Of a DNA stretch of 32,854 bases, positions 16,287-24,754 are shown in pieces. A program made the translations under genes and the position numbers. The notes beneath the pieces are model-generated. The model saw nothing but the letters and a program-made list of their open reading frames with translations, did not search any database and was not told the origin of the DNA. Numbering within the stretch: the first letter of the stretch is position 1; every line of letters begins with the position of its first letter. Where the stretch lies: positions 1-32,854 of the forward strand of contig CANQIY010000002.1 of assembly GCA_947624125.1 (NCBI GenBank). The letters are read 5' to 3'. Origin of the DNA: an uncultured Bacilli bacterium. GTDB lineage: Bacteria; Bacillota_I; Bacilli_A; RF39; UBA660.

Positions 16287-17684
16287 TTAATTTTTACCAA
16301 ATTTTTTTAAAATATCTCTAGCAGCGATAAGCCCTGTAGCAGCAGCGACAACAATGTTTCCCGCCTTTCCAGCTCCATCCCCAATGAAATAAATATTATG
16401 ATTTAATAGTTTCATATTATTATCAGTAGTTATTTCATTACTAAAAAATTTTATTTCAGGTCCATATAACAAAGTTTCACCATTATTAACTCCCGGAATA
16501 ATTTTATCAAGTGTTTCTAAACCTTCTAAAATATTTTTAATAATACGATGGGGAAGAACTAAAGCTAAATCACCCGCCACAACATCTTTAAGCGTTGGTT
16601 CAATAAAACCTTTATTAATTCTTTCCATTGTGGAACGTCTTCCGCATTTTAAATCTTTAAGTGACTGTACTATTGGTTTACTGTCTCCTAAAGTATTAGC
16701 AATTTTCGCAATTGATTCGCCATATTCTCTTGTATTAGTTACGGGATGAGTTAAATTAACTTTTGAAATAAAAGCAAAATTAGAATTATCTGATTTAGTT
16801 TCTTTTAAAGCATGACCATTAACACAGATATAACCATAATAATTTTCTTTAGTTACGAAACCTTCGGGATTAGTACAAAAAGTTCTAATTTGGTCATTAT
16901 AAGTATCTGTTTTAATAAAAATAGTTGGGTCATAAATAACACTACAAATATCTTGTAAGATTTCTTTTCTTACTTCAACGCGAACACCAATTTCAATACT
17001 TTGGGAAACATAAGGAATTTGATATTTATCAGCAATTTCTTGAACCCATTTCGCTCCGGTTCTTCCTGGTGCCACAACTACATATTTGGAATTAACTTTC
17101 TTTTCTTCTTTTCCTTCTTTAAAAACAACTTCATAATTATCTTTAGAGTTTTCAATAATATCAGTGACATTAGCATTATCTAAAAGAGTTACACCGGCTT
17201 CTTTTAAATACTCAGTAAAATTTTGAATATAAGTAGGAAGTTTATCACTACCCAAATGTTTTTGCTTAATAATTAAAAGATTAGCTCCTTCTTTTGCAAT
17301 TTTGGCTTGAATTTTTTTAGCTTCTTCCATATTAGTTGGATATACTTTACTATCCATCCCAAATTTATTAAAAATTTCTTCAGTATCATCAATTAATTTA
17401 TAAGCATCACTTATACTCATATATTTAAATAAATCACTTTTACCTATTTTTGGAATAAAATTTAATTTACCATCAGAGAAAGTACCAGCTCCCCCGTAAC
17501 CCGATAAAATAGCACAGGGATTACAATTGATACATTTACCTGTTTTTTTCATTGGGCATACTCTTGTCTTAGCAAATCTTCCTTTATCTACTAATAATAT
17601 TTTTAAATTAGGATTATTGCTTATTAATTCATAAGCCGTAAATAGACCAGCAGGGCCAGCCCCGATTATTGTAACATCAAACAT
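16287..17684 (-). CDS. FAD-dependent dehydrogenase of the COG2509 type
   Basis: The 465-aa protein starts at ATG 17684 after AAGGTGG. It has an N-terminal FAD-binding Rossmann motif (DVTIIGAGPAGLFTAYEL), a Cys-rich segment (CPMKKTGKCINCNPC, about residues 42-56) followed by GGAGTFSDGKLN, a second dinucleotide-type VVAPGRTGA, and a C-terminal FAD site (YFIGDGAGKAGNIVVAAATG). This arrangement is characteristic of COG2509, a conserved flavoprotein family of unknown substrate. The Cys cluster is conserved in the family and may be redox-active or metal-binding. It is monocistronic and divergent from the radical SAM gene. Confidence 0.88.
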   Translation of the reverse strand: MFDVTIIGAGPAGLFTAYELISNNPNLKILLVDKGRFAKTRVCPMKKTGKCINCNPCAILSGYGGAGTFSDGKLNFIPKIGKSDLFKYMSISDAYKLIDDTEEIFNKFGMDSKVYPTNMEEAKKIQAKIAKEGANLLIIKQKHLGSDKLPTYIQNFTEYLKEAGVTLLDNANVTDIIENSKDNYEVVFKEGKEEKKVNSKYVVVAPGRTGAKWVQEIADKYQIPYVSQSIEIGVRVEVRKEILQDICSVIYDPTIFIKTDTYNDQIRTFCTNPEGFVTKENYYGYICVNGHALKETKSDNSNFAFISKVNLTHPVTNTREYGESIAKIANTLGDSKPIVQSLKDLKCGRRSTMERINKGFIEPTLKDVVAGDLALVLPHRIIKNILEGLETLDKIIPGVNNGETLLYGPEIKFFSNEITTDNNMKLLNHNIYFIGDGAGKAGNIVVAAATGLIAARDILKKFGKN

Positions 17685-17742
17685 AAAAACCACCTTACAT
17701 AAGTATTTTATCATAATAATATAAAAAAAACATTATTAATTA

Positions 17743-17751
17743 TGGTATAAT
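17743..17751 (+). promoter_or_regulatory. Extended -10 promoter of the radical SAM gene
   Basis: TGGTATAAT is an extended -10 (TGn plus a perfect TATAAT), 19 bases before the ATG. Confidence 0.6.
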
Positions 17752-17770
17752 GGGTTCATTGGTGATTTAG

Positions 17771-18571
17771 ATGTATAAAAAAATATATATAGAAATAACA
17801 AATAATTGCAATTTAGAATGTGATTTTTGTATTAAAAGTAAGAGAAATAAAAAATATATGCATCTAGATGAATATGAAGTTATTTTAAAAAAAATTAAAA
17901 ATTATACTAAGTATTTGTATTTGCATGTTGAAGGTGAACCCTTAATGCATCCTTTAATAAATGAATTTATTGATATAGGTAGTAAAAATTTTTATATTAA
18001 TATAACGACTAATGGGTATTTAATCAAAAGAATTTTAAATAATCATAATATTAGACAAATAAATATATCTTTACATAGTTATGATGAAAAATATATGATA
18101 TCTTTAGAAAAATATTTGGATAATATTATAGAAGTTATTAATAATTTGAAAAGTGATACTTATTTTGCTTTAAGATTTTGGGTTAATAATAAGAATAATG
18201 AAAAAATCATTAAGTATTTAGAAAAGAAGTGGCAAGTGCCAATTATTTTACAAAATAATTATAAAATTATGGATAATGTTTTTGTTAGTATCAACAAAGA
18301 ATTTATTTGGCCAAGTTTAGATAATGAGTATTATAATGAAAAAGGAACATGTTATGCTTTAAAAGACCATTTAGGAATACTGGTAAATGGGGATATTATA
18401 CCGTGTTGTTTAGATGTTTTAGGGATTTTAAAATTAGGTAATATTTTTATAAATGAATTAGAAGATGTTATAAATAGTGAAAAGTATCATAGAATGGTAA
18501 AGGGATTTAAAAATAATAAAAAATGTGAATTGTTGTGTAAAAAGTGTAATTTTTTAGATAATAATTGCTAA
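17771..18571 (+). CDS. Radical SAM/SPASM domain protein
   Basis: The 266-aa protein has the radical SAM cluster motif CxxxCxxC at Cys13, Cys17 and Cys20 (CNLECDFC), followed by the GEPL motif that contacts S-adenosylmethionine. A C-terminal SPASM-like region has Cys at CYALKDH and IPCC, with CELLCKKC and a terminal NNC, enough for an auxiliary [4Fe-4S] cluster. It is shorter than most SPASM maturases. No precursor peptide is apparent next to it, although several tiny ORFs lie within 1 kb downstream. The substrate is unknown. Confidence 0.85.
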   Translation: MYKKIYIEITNNCNLECDFCIKSKRNKKYMHLDEYEVILKKIKNYTKYLYLHVEGEPLMHPLINEFIDIGSKNFYINITTNGYLIKRILNNHNIRQINISLHSYDEKYMISLEKYLDNIIEVINNLKSDTYFALRFWVNNKNNEKIIKYLEKKWQVPIILQNNYKIMDNVFVSINKEFIWPSLDNEYYNEKGTCYALKDHLGILVNGDIIPCCLDVLGILKLGNIFINELEDVINSEKYHRMVKGFKNNKKCELLCKKCNFLDNNC

Positions 18572-18622
18572 ATTTATTATTTAATTGTATAATTTAAAGA
18601 AAGAAAGGAGTATTTTAATATT

Positions 18623-19036
18623 ATGTACTACGGTTATCCTACGCAAACATCACCAATTGATGATGTTGTATCATCTAGTGAAGGAACTGCTATATGGGTA
18701 TTGGTTTCACTTATCTTAGCTGTAATTGGAGGTCTTGTTGCTTATTTTGTTTTTATTAAACCGGATAAAAAAACAGAAAATAAATGGCTTGCTTGGTTTA
18801 AAGATTACTTTAATTTTCATAAAATGATGATTGAAGATTTACTTAAGACAATATATATAATTATAGCTATATTTATAACTTTATCTTCATTCTCATTTAT
18901 TGGTAGTAATTTCCTAGGTTTTCTAATTTATCTTATTGTAGGTAACATTATTGCTAGAATTTGTTTTGAAAGTGCTTTAATGTTAGTTATGATTTGGAAG
19001 AATACCAATGAAATCAATAAGAAATTAAAAAAATAG
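18623..19036 (+). CDS. Small membrane protein of unknown function
   Basis: The 137-aa protein starts at ATG 18623 after AAAGGAG (18604-18610, spacing 12). It has an N-terminal outside segment with Tyr and Pro, a TM segment (about residues 25-48), a cytoplasmic linker with Trp and Phe, and two close TM segments (about 73-95 and 99-120), ending in a Lys-rich tail. The layout resembles DUF4282-type membrane proteins, but I am not certain of the family. Confidence 0.8.
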   Translation: MYYGYPTQTSPIDDVVSSSEGTAIWVLVSLILAVIGGLVAYFVFIKPDKKTENKWLAWFKDYFNFHKMMIEDLLKTIYIIIAIFITLSSFSFIGSNFLGFLIYLIVGNIIARICFESALMLVMIWKNTNEINKKLKK

Positions 19037-19071
19037 AACTGAATTTAAAAAAGAATTACGGTTCTTTTTTG
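19035..19071 (+). terminator. Intrinsic terminator
   Basis: AGAAC (19035-19039) pairs with GTTCT (19061-19065) and AATT with AATT inside; a T-run follows. Confidence 0.7.
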
Positions 19072-19106
19072 TTGTTAGAAAAAAATTAGAAAAAAATAAA
19101 AAAAGC

Positions 19107-19136
19107 TTGTCAAAACAAATGTTTGTGTGATATAAT
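19107..19136 (+). promoter_or_regulatory. Promoter of a tiny ORF transcript
   Basis: TTGTCA (19107-19112) and TATAAT (19131-19136) are 18 bp apart. The AGGAGG at 19147-19152 is only about 10 bases past the -10, so the leader would be very short. Confidence 0.6.
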
Positions 19137-19160
19137 CATATTGTCCAGGAGGTAATGGTT

Positions 19161-19190
19161 ATGTTAGATTACAGGTTATATCCACATTAG
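19161..19190 (+). CDS. Nine-residue leader-type peptide
   Basis: A perfect AGGAGG (19147-19152) is 8 bases before ATG 19161. The ORF encodes MLDYRLYPH and stops. Another ATG at 19155 is too close to the ribosome binding site. The strong promoter and ribosome binding site for so short an ORF suggest a leader peptide or an RNA with a regulatory role. Confidence 0.35.
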   Translation: MLDYRLYPH

Positions 19191-19273
19191 TTATGATTAT
19201 AAATGTAAAATAATTTTAAATAATTAAATAGTAAGGGGAAAGTATGATATAATTTAAGAGAATAACAAATACT

Positions 19274-19402
19274 ATGGAGTTGATTTTGGTGGCAAGTAAA
19301 TTGTTGATTAATTCTAATTTGGATAATCAAATAAGGGAAGCACTTTTAAAAGAAGGGTTTTATCTTTCTGATAACAAATGGATAATGCAAATGTATCATT
19401 AA
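19274..19402 (+). CDS. Small protein of unknown function (37-42 aa)
   Basis: The ORF is open from ATG 19274 or GTG 19289. The GTG is preferred because GGAG at 19276-19279 lies 9 bases before it. TATAAT is at 19248-19253. The product is soluble and contains LDNQIREALLKEGFYL. It overlaps the next small ORF by 25 bases in another frame. A partly similar LIKDGF motif occurs in the leader ORF at 22778. Confidence 0.4.
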   Translation: MELILVASKLLINSNLDNQIREALLKEGFYLSDNKWIMQMYH

Positions 19403-19497
19403 CTAAAGGTGGTTTTATAAATGTTTTGGTATTATCTAGTGTAGTAGTTAGTGTTTGTGTTGTTGTCTTTTTGGTAACGTTATACCTTATAAGTTAA
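19378..19497 (+). CDS. Small single-TM protein (39 aa)
   Basis: ATG 19378 opens a 39-codon frame. A polar N-terminus (MDNANVSLTKGGF) is followed by an uninterrupted hydrophobic span of about 24 residues rich in Val and Leu, ending YLIS. No strong ribosome binding site is present, but the ATG lies within the end of the preceding small ORF, which would allow coupled translation. Composition strongly suggests a membrane peptide. The function is unknown; small toxin or membrane-protein regulator are both possible. Confidence 0.45.
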   Translation: MDNANVSLTKGGFINVLVLSSVVVSVCVVVFLVTLYLIS

Positions 19498-19571
19498 ATC
19501 CAATATTTAAATTAAGGTATTAATCTTTAAATTTTGAAAATAAATGATATAATTAATATGGATGGTGTTTT

Positions 19572-20168
19572 ATGAAAAATAATAAAGTTTCTTTAATTAG
19601 TTCAATAGCCTTTTTAGCAATAGGAGTTATTCTTTTTGTTAAACCCGATGCAGTCATTAAGTTTATATCTTATTGTTTAGGTGCAGTACTTATCGTAATT
19701 GGGATATATAAATGTGTTAATTATTATATTCAAGATAAGAGATTAGGTGTAGTAAATCGAAATGAAATGCTTTTTGGCATTACCGCAATTGTTTTAGGTG
19801 TTATATTTATTTTCTTAGCATCAGCAATTGAATTATTGTTACGGTTTATAGTTGGATTTTGGATTATCTTTGCTGGACTTAGTAAGATATTTAGTTCCTT
19901 TTACACAACGAATAGAACTTCCCAATTTTATTCTTTAATTGTAGTTGGTCTTATTTTAATTGCTCTTGGAGCTTATACAATTTTATATTCTAATTTACCA
20001 TTAGCTATTATTGGTTTATTTATGATGATTTATGGCCTTATCGATTTAATTAGTTATTTTGCCTATTTAAGAGGGCCTAAAATAATCGGTGCTGATAACA
20101 TGTTTACGAGAAGAAGAAAAAAGAAAAATGATGATGTTTATGAAGCAGAGATAGTTGATAAAAAATGA
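19572..20168 (+). CDS. DUF308/HdeD-like membrane protein
   Basis: The 198-aa protein has six hydrophobic spans in paired repeats, each with the SxxxxxxGxxLFxxP or GxxxxxxG pattern of DUF308 (HdeD-like) proteins, and a cytoplasmic Lys/Arg-rich tail. TATAAT lies at 19547-19552. Its TGA overlaps the ATG of the following mscS-like gene by four bases, so the two are co-translated. Function of the family is not established; in E. coli HdeD is linked to acid resistance. Confidence 0.85.
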   Translation: MKNNKVSLISSIAFLAIGVILFVKPDAVIKFISYCLGAVLIVIGIYKCVNYYIQDKRLGVVNRNEMLFGITAIVLGVIFIFLASAIELLLRFIVGFWIIFAGLSKIFSSFYTTNRTSQFYSLIVVGLILIALGAYTILYSNLPLAIIGLFMMIYGLIDLISYFAYLRGPKIIGADNMFTRRRKKKNDDVYEAEIVDKK

Positions 20169-20968
20169 TTAAAAAAATCTTAATAAAAGAAGTATATTTA
20201 CCAATTATTTATATAATTTGTGCTTTTATTCTTTATCAAATAGCATGTAAAATTGTTGATAAAGTCTTAATTATTAACAAAGAAAAGAAGAAAAAGAATA
20301 GTTTAGCCTTAAAAAGAGAAATAACAATTGTTAATTTAATTAAAAGTATTATAAAATATATTTTACTAATTATTACTCTTTTAGCAATATTGAGTGTTTA
20401 TGGGGTAAAAACAACAAGTATTGTTGCGTCTTTAGGAATTATCGGGGCTGTAGTTGGTCTTGCCTTTCAAGATACATTAAAAAATTTGTTATCAGGAATT
20501 ACGATTATTTTTGATAATCATTATATGCAGGGTGATATTGTAACGATTAATGGTTTTCGAGGAGAAGTCATTGATTTAGGATTACAAACAACAAAAATCA
20601 GAGCTTATAGTGGGGAAGTAATGATAATTAATAATAGTTTAATAACAAGTGTTATTAATCATAGTATGTATGATACGATATTATATATAGAATTTCCTGT
20701 TTCTAAAGATGTTTCAGTAGCAAAATTAATGGAAATAATAGAGAATGTTAATAAAAAAATTATTAAATTAGATGAAGTAGAAGAAGAAATTAAAGCATTG
20801 GGAATTGAAAAATTAAATGCTAATAACTATATTTATAAAGTACAGATTAATTGTAAGCCGGATAGCCATTTTAATGTTAATCGAAAATTTATGGAATATT
20901 TAAAAGAGGAGTATGACAATAATAATATTAATGTTCCAGCTGAATATTTAGAAATTAATAAAAAATAA
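20165..20968 (+). CDS. MscS-family mechanosensitive channel
   Basis: The 267-aa protein has TM segments at about residues 8-28 and 60-82, and the pore-lining TM3 (about 88-115) with the Gly/Ala pattern SLGIIGAVVGLAFQ. The beta domain follows (DIVTINGFRGEVIDLGLQTT) and then an alpha/beta cytoplasmic vestibule. Length and order match small MscS channels that release solutes upon hypoosmotic shock. It is translationally coupled to the DUF308 gene upstream. Confidence 0.92.
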   Translation: MIKKILIKEVYLPIIYIICAFILYQIACKIVDKVLIINKEKKKKNSLALKREITIVNLIKSIIKYILLIITLLAILSVYGVKTTSIVASLGIIGAVVGLAFQDTLKNLLSGITIIFDNHYMQGDIVTINGFRGEVIDLGLQTTKIRAYSGEVMIINNSLITSVINHSMYDTILYIEFPVSKDVSVAKLMEIIENVNKKIIKLDEVEEEIKALGIEKLNANNYIYKVQINCKPDSHFNVNRKFMEYLKEEYDNNNINVPAEYLEINKK

Positions 20969-21025
20969 GAAAATATATTGTTATCTTTAAATAAAAATAT
21001 TTATAATTATATGAGGAGGAAGAAA

Positions 21026-21919
21026 ATGGAAAAAGCAAAAGTATATTTTACAAGAGATATTAGTAGTGAAGGATTAATAAGAATTTATGAAGCCTTAGGT
21101 GTAAATTTACCAGGGAAAGTAGCTGTTAAAATATCAACTGGTGAACCAGGAGGACATAATTTTTTAAATCCAAATCTTATCAAAGGATTAGTTAATAAAT
21201 TAGATGGGACAATTGTTGAATGTTGTACAGCATATCGTGGTAAACGTTTTGATGTTGAGAGTCATTGGCAAGCTATTAAAAATCATGGTTTTTTAGCTCT
21301 TGCTCCCTGTGATATTATGGATGAAGAAGGAGAAATAGAAATACCTATTGCTAACAGCAGACATTTAAAAGGTATTAATATTGTTGGTAGTCATATTAAT
21401 AATTATAATTCGTGTTTAATGCTTTCACATTTTAAAGGGCATGCGATGGGTGGTTTTGGTGGAGCATTAAAAAATATGAGTATTGGTATGGCATCAAGAA
21501 ATGGTAAAGCTTGGATACATTCGGCTGGATTTACAAAAGTTCCTGATGAAATGTGGGGACATACAGATGACCAAGATGGTTTTTTAGAAAGTATGGCCGA
21601 AGCTTGTGAAGGAATTATTAATCATTTTGGTAAAGATAAGATGGCTTATATAAATGTTGTTAATAACATATCAATTGACTGTGACTGTGATGCAAATCCT
21701 CATGCTCCAGAAATGAAAGATATTGGCATTTTTGCATCTTTAGACCCAGTTGCTCTTGATAAGTGTTGTTATGATACAATTATAAATTCAGAAGATGAAG
21801 GAAAAGCTTCCCTTATTAAAAGAATGGAAGAAAAGCATGCAATTCATACAGTAGATGAAGCGGCTTCCTTAGGACTTGGTAGTTTAGAATACGAAATAAT
21901 AGATTTAGATTTAAGATAA
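21026..21919 (+). CDS. DUF362 domain protein
   Basis: The 297-aa protein starts at ATG 21026 after AGGAGG (21014-21019); the longer in-frame ORF from 20978 lacks a start signal. It contains the DUF362 core (KISTGEPGGHNFL, SHFKGHAMGGFGGALKNMSIG, DPVALDKCCYD), but without the ferredoxin domain that many family members carry. Several Cys (ECC, DCDCD, KCC) could bind metal. Family members are often linked to iron-sulfur or radical chemistry, but the reaction is unknown. Confidence 0.88.
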   Translation: MEKAKVYFTRDISSEGLIRIYEALGVNLPGKVAVKISTGEPGGHNFLNPNLIKGLVNKLDGTIVECCTAYRGKRFDVESHWQAIKNHGFLALAPCDIMDEEGEIEIPIANSRHLKGINIVGSHINNYNSCLMLSHFKGHAMGGFGGALKNMSIGMASRNGKAWIHSAGFTKVPDEMWGHTDDQDGFLESMAEACEGIINHFGKDKMAYINVVNNISIDCDCDANPHAPEMKDIGIFASLDPVALDKCCYDTIINSEDEGKASLIKRMEEKHAIHTVDEAASLGLGSLEYEIIDLDLR

Positions 21920-21925
21920 AGTAAA

Positions 21926-21970
21926 AACTGAGTTGAATTTTAAAAATTATTAAATTCCACTCAGTTTATT
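21926..21970 (+). terminator. Intrinsic terminator
   Basis: A long stem (AACTGAGT...GAATTT with AAATTC...ACTCAGTT, one T/C mismatch) is followed by a short T-rich tract. Confidence 0.75.
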
Positions 21971-22024
21971 TATTTTAATTATAATATAATGTATAATAAA
22001 GATGTTCATTTTGAGGTGAGATTA

Positions 22025-22699
22025 TTGGAACAAGTAATTATATATTTTTTATTATTTATTATATATTCCTTTTTAGGTTGGTTAATGGAAGTATTATGCA
22101 AAGTTGTTCAAGTAAGAAGATTTGTTAACCGAGGTTTTTTAATCGGACCAATATGTCCTATATATGGTTTTGGTGTTTTAGGTATATTATTATTAATAGG
22201 TAAAACTCCGGGTGATATTTTAAGTGTTTTTCTAAAATCTATTTTAATTTGTTCAGCTTTAGAATATTTTACTTCTTATATTATGGAAAAATTATTTAAA
22301 GCAAGATGGTGGGATTATTCCAAAAATAAATTTAATATCAATGGAAGAATATGCTTAGAAACGATGCTTCCGTTTGGTCTTCTTGGCACTGTTATTGTTT
22401 ATTTTGTTAATCCCTTTTTGAGCCATATAATAGAAAAAATTCCCTCTTTTGTAAGATTAATTTTAGCAATAATTATATTTATTGTTTACTTAATCGATAA
22501 TATTATTTCCTTTAATGTTTTAAATAAAATAAAAAGTGAAATTAAACGACATAAAGTTGATAGTTCTGAAATTATTAGAAAAAAAGTTATGAAATGGTTA
22601 GAAGAAAATACTGTTTTATATCGCCATATTAAAAATGCTTATCCAAAATTTAAGATAATTCGTTTAAATAGAAAAGAAAGAAATAAGAAAGATAGTTAA
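22025..22699 (+). CDS. CmpB-type putative ABC transporter permease (COG4905)
   Basis: The 224-aa protein probably starts at TTG 22025, five bases after GAGGTGAG (22013-22020). The ATG at 21989 lies in a TATAAT-like promoter region and has no ribosome binding site. Five hydrophobic spans are seen, with the family signature FLGWLMEVL, NRGFLIGPICPIYGFG, LEYFTSYIMEKLFKARWWDYS and GRICLETMLPFGLLG. A basic cytoplasmic tail follows. No ATP-binding partner is encoded nearby, and the transporter label of the family rests on weak ground. Confidence 0.88.
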   Translation: MEQVIIYFLLFIIYSFLGWLMEVLCKVVQVRRFVNRGFLIGPICPIYGFGVLGILLLIGKTPGDILSVFLKSILICSALEYFTSYIMEKLFKARWWDYSKNKFNINGRICLETMLPFGLLGTVIVYFVNPFLSHIIEKIPSFVRLILAIIIFIVYLIDNIISFNVLNKIKSEIKRHKVDSSEIIRKKVMKWLEENTVLYRHIKNAYPKFKIIRLNRKERNKKDS

Positions 22700-22777
22700 A
22701 AATTTTGTTTAAAAAACTATTGCATTCTAATATTGAAAGTGATAAAATTTTCTTAAATTATTTTTTGAGGAGTGTTT

Positions 22778-22861
22778 ATGTTAAAGAATAATTATTTAAA
22801 AATTATTAATTATTGTTTAATTAAAGATGGTTTTTTAATGTTGGGTTTGACACGCAGATAA
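22778..22861 (+). CDS. Leader ORF (27 aa) overlapping a terminator upstream of the Rel gene
   Basis: GAGGAG (22767-22772) precedes ATG 22778. The 27-codon product includes INYCLIKDGFLMLGLTRR, and its stop codon lies inside the left arm of the hairpin at 22850-22881. Translating ribosomes would cover the left arm and allow read-through into the Rel gene, whereas stalled or absent translation would change folding. No run of one regulatory codon is obvious. Confidence 0.5.
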   Translation: MLKNNYLKIINYCLIKDGFLMLGLTRR

Positions 22862-22889
22862 TCATGAGATTATTTGCGTGTTTTTGTTT
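22850..22889 (+). terminator. Terminator/attenuator before the Rel gene
   Basis: The 14-bp stem (22850-22863 with 22868-22881, one G-T pair) has an ATGA loop and is followed by TTTTGTTT. It lies only 11 bp before the next start codon, between the leader ORF and the Rel gene. Confidence 0.85.
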
Positions 22890-22900
22890 GGAGGTTAGAT

Positions 22901-24340
22901 ATGGATAAAATTGTGTTAGAAGATTTATTGTTAGAGATTAGCAAATATAATGAAGATATTATTGCTGAAGTAAAAAGAGCTTATTATTATGCAGCACGTT
23001 TACATGATGGGCAATTTAGACAAAGTGGGGATGCCTATATTACGCATCCTTTGCATGTTGCTCTTATTTTAGCCCAAATGCATGCTGATAGTGATACAAT
23101 TTGTGCTGGGCTACTTCATGATACTTTAGAAGATACAAATATTACAAAAGAAGATATTGCGCATGATTTTAATCCGACCGTGGCAAGTCTTGTTTTAGGG
23201 GTTACCAAATTAGCTAAGATGAATTTTTCTTGTAAAGAAGAAGAAAATTCCGCGAATACAAGAAAAATAATAACTAGTATTACAGAAGATGTTCGAATAA
23301 TTATTATCAAATTAGCAGACCGTCTACATAATATGCGCACTCTTCAATATAAAGATGCCTTTAAACAAAAAGAAAATGCAATTGAAACAATGGAAGTTTT
23401 TGTTCCACTTGCTTATTATATCGGAGCTTATCGAATGAAAAGTGAATTAGAAGATTTATCTTTAAAATATTTAAAGCCAGATATTTATAAGAAAATTGAG
23501 GAAAAGAAACAAAATATTGAGCAAAGTTACCAAGATGTATTATTAAATATTAAAGATAATGTTCATAATGTATTAATGAATGCCCAAATAAATAATGAGA
23601 TTAAAATTAGACCTAAAAATATTTATGGGATATATAAAAGATTAAATGAAGGACAAAAATTATATGATATTCATGATTTATTTGCTCTTAAAATAATGGT
23701 TGATGATATTTATAAATGTTATTTATCTTTAGGTTTAATTCATAAAGAATATCATCCAATCAATGAAAAGTTTAAAGATTATATTTGTAATCCGAAAACT
23801 AACATGTATCAAAGTTTGCATACAACGGTTTTTGCTCCGAATGATAGATTAGTTCAAATGCAAATAAGAACATTTGTGATGGATAAAATTGCATCATTTG
23901 GTTTAACGGCTTATTTTGACCTTTCCAGTAGTAATGCTAGGGATATTATGCAAAATGATTTAAAAACAAAATATCAATTTTTTCGCTCATTAATGGAAAT
24001 TAATTCGATGTTTGGTGATAATCAACAATTTGTAAGTCAAGTCAAAAAAGAATTATTCTCAGAAAGTGTTTATGTTTATACAACGAAGGGTGAAGTTATA
24101 GAACTACCAAAAGGTTCAACTATCATCGATTTTGCTTATCGAGTTAGCCAAGATGAAGGTAATGCCATGGTCGCAGCTTTAGTAAATGAAGAATTTGTTC
24201 CTTTGAATTATGTTTTAAAAAATAAAGATAGAGTAAGAATAGTGACAGATGAATTAGCTTTTGGCCCTAAAGAAGAATGGTTGCAAATAGCCAAAACTTC
24301 TTATGCTAAAAGTAGAATAAAACAATTTTATAATAAATAG
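22901..24340 (+). CDS. rel: Short Rel/SpoT-family (p)ppGpp enzyme, probably hydrolase-only
   Basis: The 479-aa protein starts at ATG 22901 after GGAGG. The HD hydrolase domain is intact: Arg40, His49 in THPLH, His73-Asp74 and Glu77 in LLHDTLED, Asp140 in LADRLHN. The synthetase domain follows (RPKNIYGIYKR, DLFALKIMV, FKDYICNPK), but the position of the essential synthetase Glu (EIQIRT in RelSeq, Glu323) is Gln319 in VQMQIRT, NGYQSLHT is NMYQSLHT, and the usual AAHW is AYFD. A TGS domain (about 390-450) ends the protein; the helical, zinc-finger and ACT regions of full-length Rel are missing. It therefore looks like a (p)ppGpp hydrolase lacking synthetase activity (inference). Confidence 0.9.
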   Translation: MDKIVLEDLLLEISKYNEDIIAEVKRAYYYAARLHDGQFRQSGDAYITHPLHVALILAQMHADSDTICAGLLHDTLEDTNITKEDIAHDFNPTVASLVLGVTKLAKMNFSCKEEENSANTRKIITSITEDVRIIIIKLADRLHNMRTLQYKDAFKQKENAIETMEVFVPLAYYIGAYRMKSELEDLSLKYLKPDIYKKIEEKKQNIEQSYQDVLLNIKDNVHNVLMNAQINNEIKIRPKNIYGIYKRLNEGQKLYDIHDLFALKIMVDDIYKCYLSLGLIHKEYHPINEKFKDYICNPKTNMYQSLHTTVFAPNDRLVQMQIRTFVMDKIASFGLTAYFDLSSSNARDIMQNDLKTKYQFFRSLMEINSMFGDNQQFVSQVKKELFSESVYVYTTKGEVIELPKGSTIIDFAYRVSQDEGNAMVAALVNEEFVPLNYVLKNKDRVRIVTDELAFGPKEEWLQIAKTSYAKSRIKQFYNK

Positions 24341-24409
24341 TATTAATATTTATTAAAAAGAGTTGCTAAATTAAAAATAATAAGTAATAATGAAGATGGA
24401 GATGATTTT

Positions 24410-24628
24410 ATGGGATTATTTAGTTTTTTATTTAATTTAAATAATGCTTTAGAAGATAGTGAAAAAGAAGAACGAAATAAAAGAATAGAACAAGAAATGG
24501 AATGGAATAATTTTGATGAACATGAAAAAGAAGAAGTACGAAAAGGTAATTATGATGTTCATAATTTTGAAGATTCAGAAGATATAGAGCTTGATGAAGA
24601 TGACTATTATAGTGAGGATAATAGATAA
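24410..24628 (+). CDS. Small acidic protein
   Basis: The 72-aa protein starts after GATGGAGATG. The N-terminus (MGLFSFLFNLNNAL) is hydrophobic and amphipathic, and the rest is very acidic with Glu/Asp/Lys-rich helices ending DEDDYYSEDNR. There is no Cys and no recognisable domain. It lies 69 bp after the Rel gene and may be co-transcribed with it. The function is unknown. Confidence 0.65.
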   Translation: MGLFSFLFNLNNALEDSEKEERNKRIEQEMEWNNFDEHEKEEVRKGNYDVHNFEDSEDIELDEDDYYSEDNR

Positions 24629-24754
24629 AATATTTTTAAGGAGTATAGTTATAACAATGAATGTTTTAGAATTTCATAAAACAATTGGTTTAGGTTTTGT
24701 TAGAAACGAAGTATAATAATAAATAAATTATGAAAAAGGTGAAAATTAAATAGT

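Noticed and set aside
24657..24716. 19-codon ORF before the glycosyltransferase
   Set aside because: AAGGAG is 13 bases away and there is no terminator or other structure to support a leader role.
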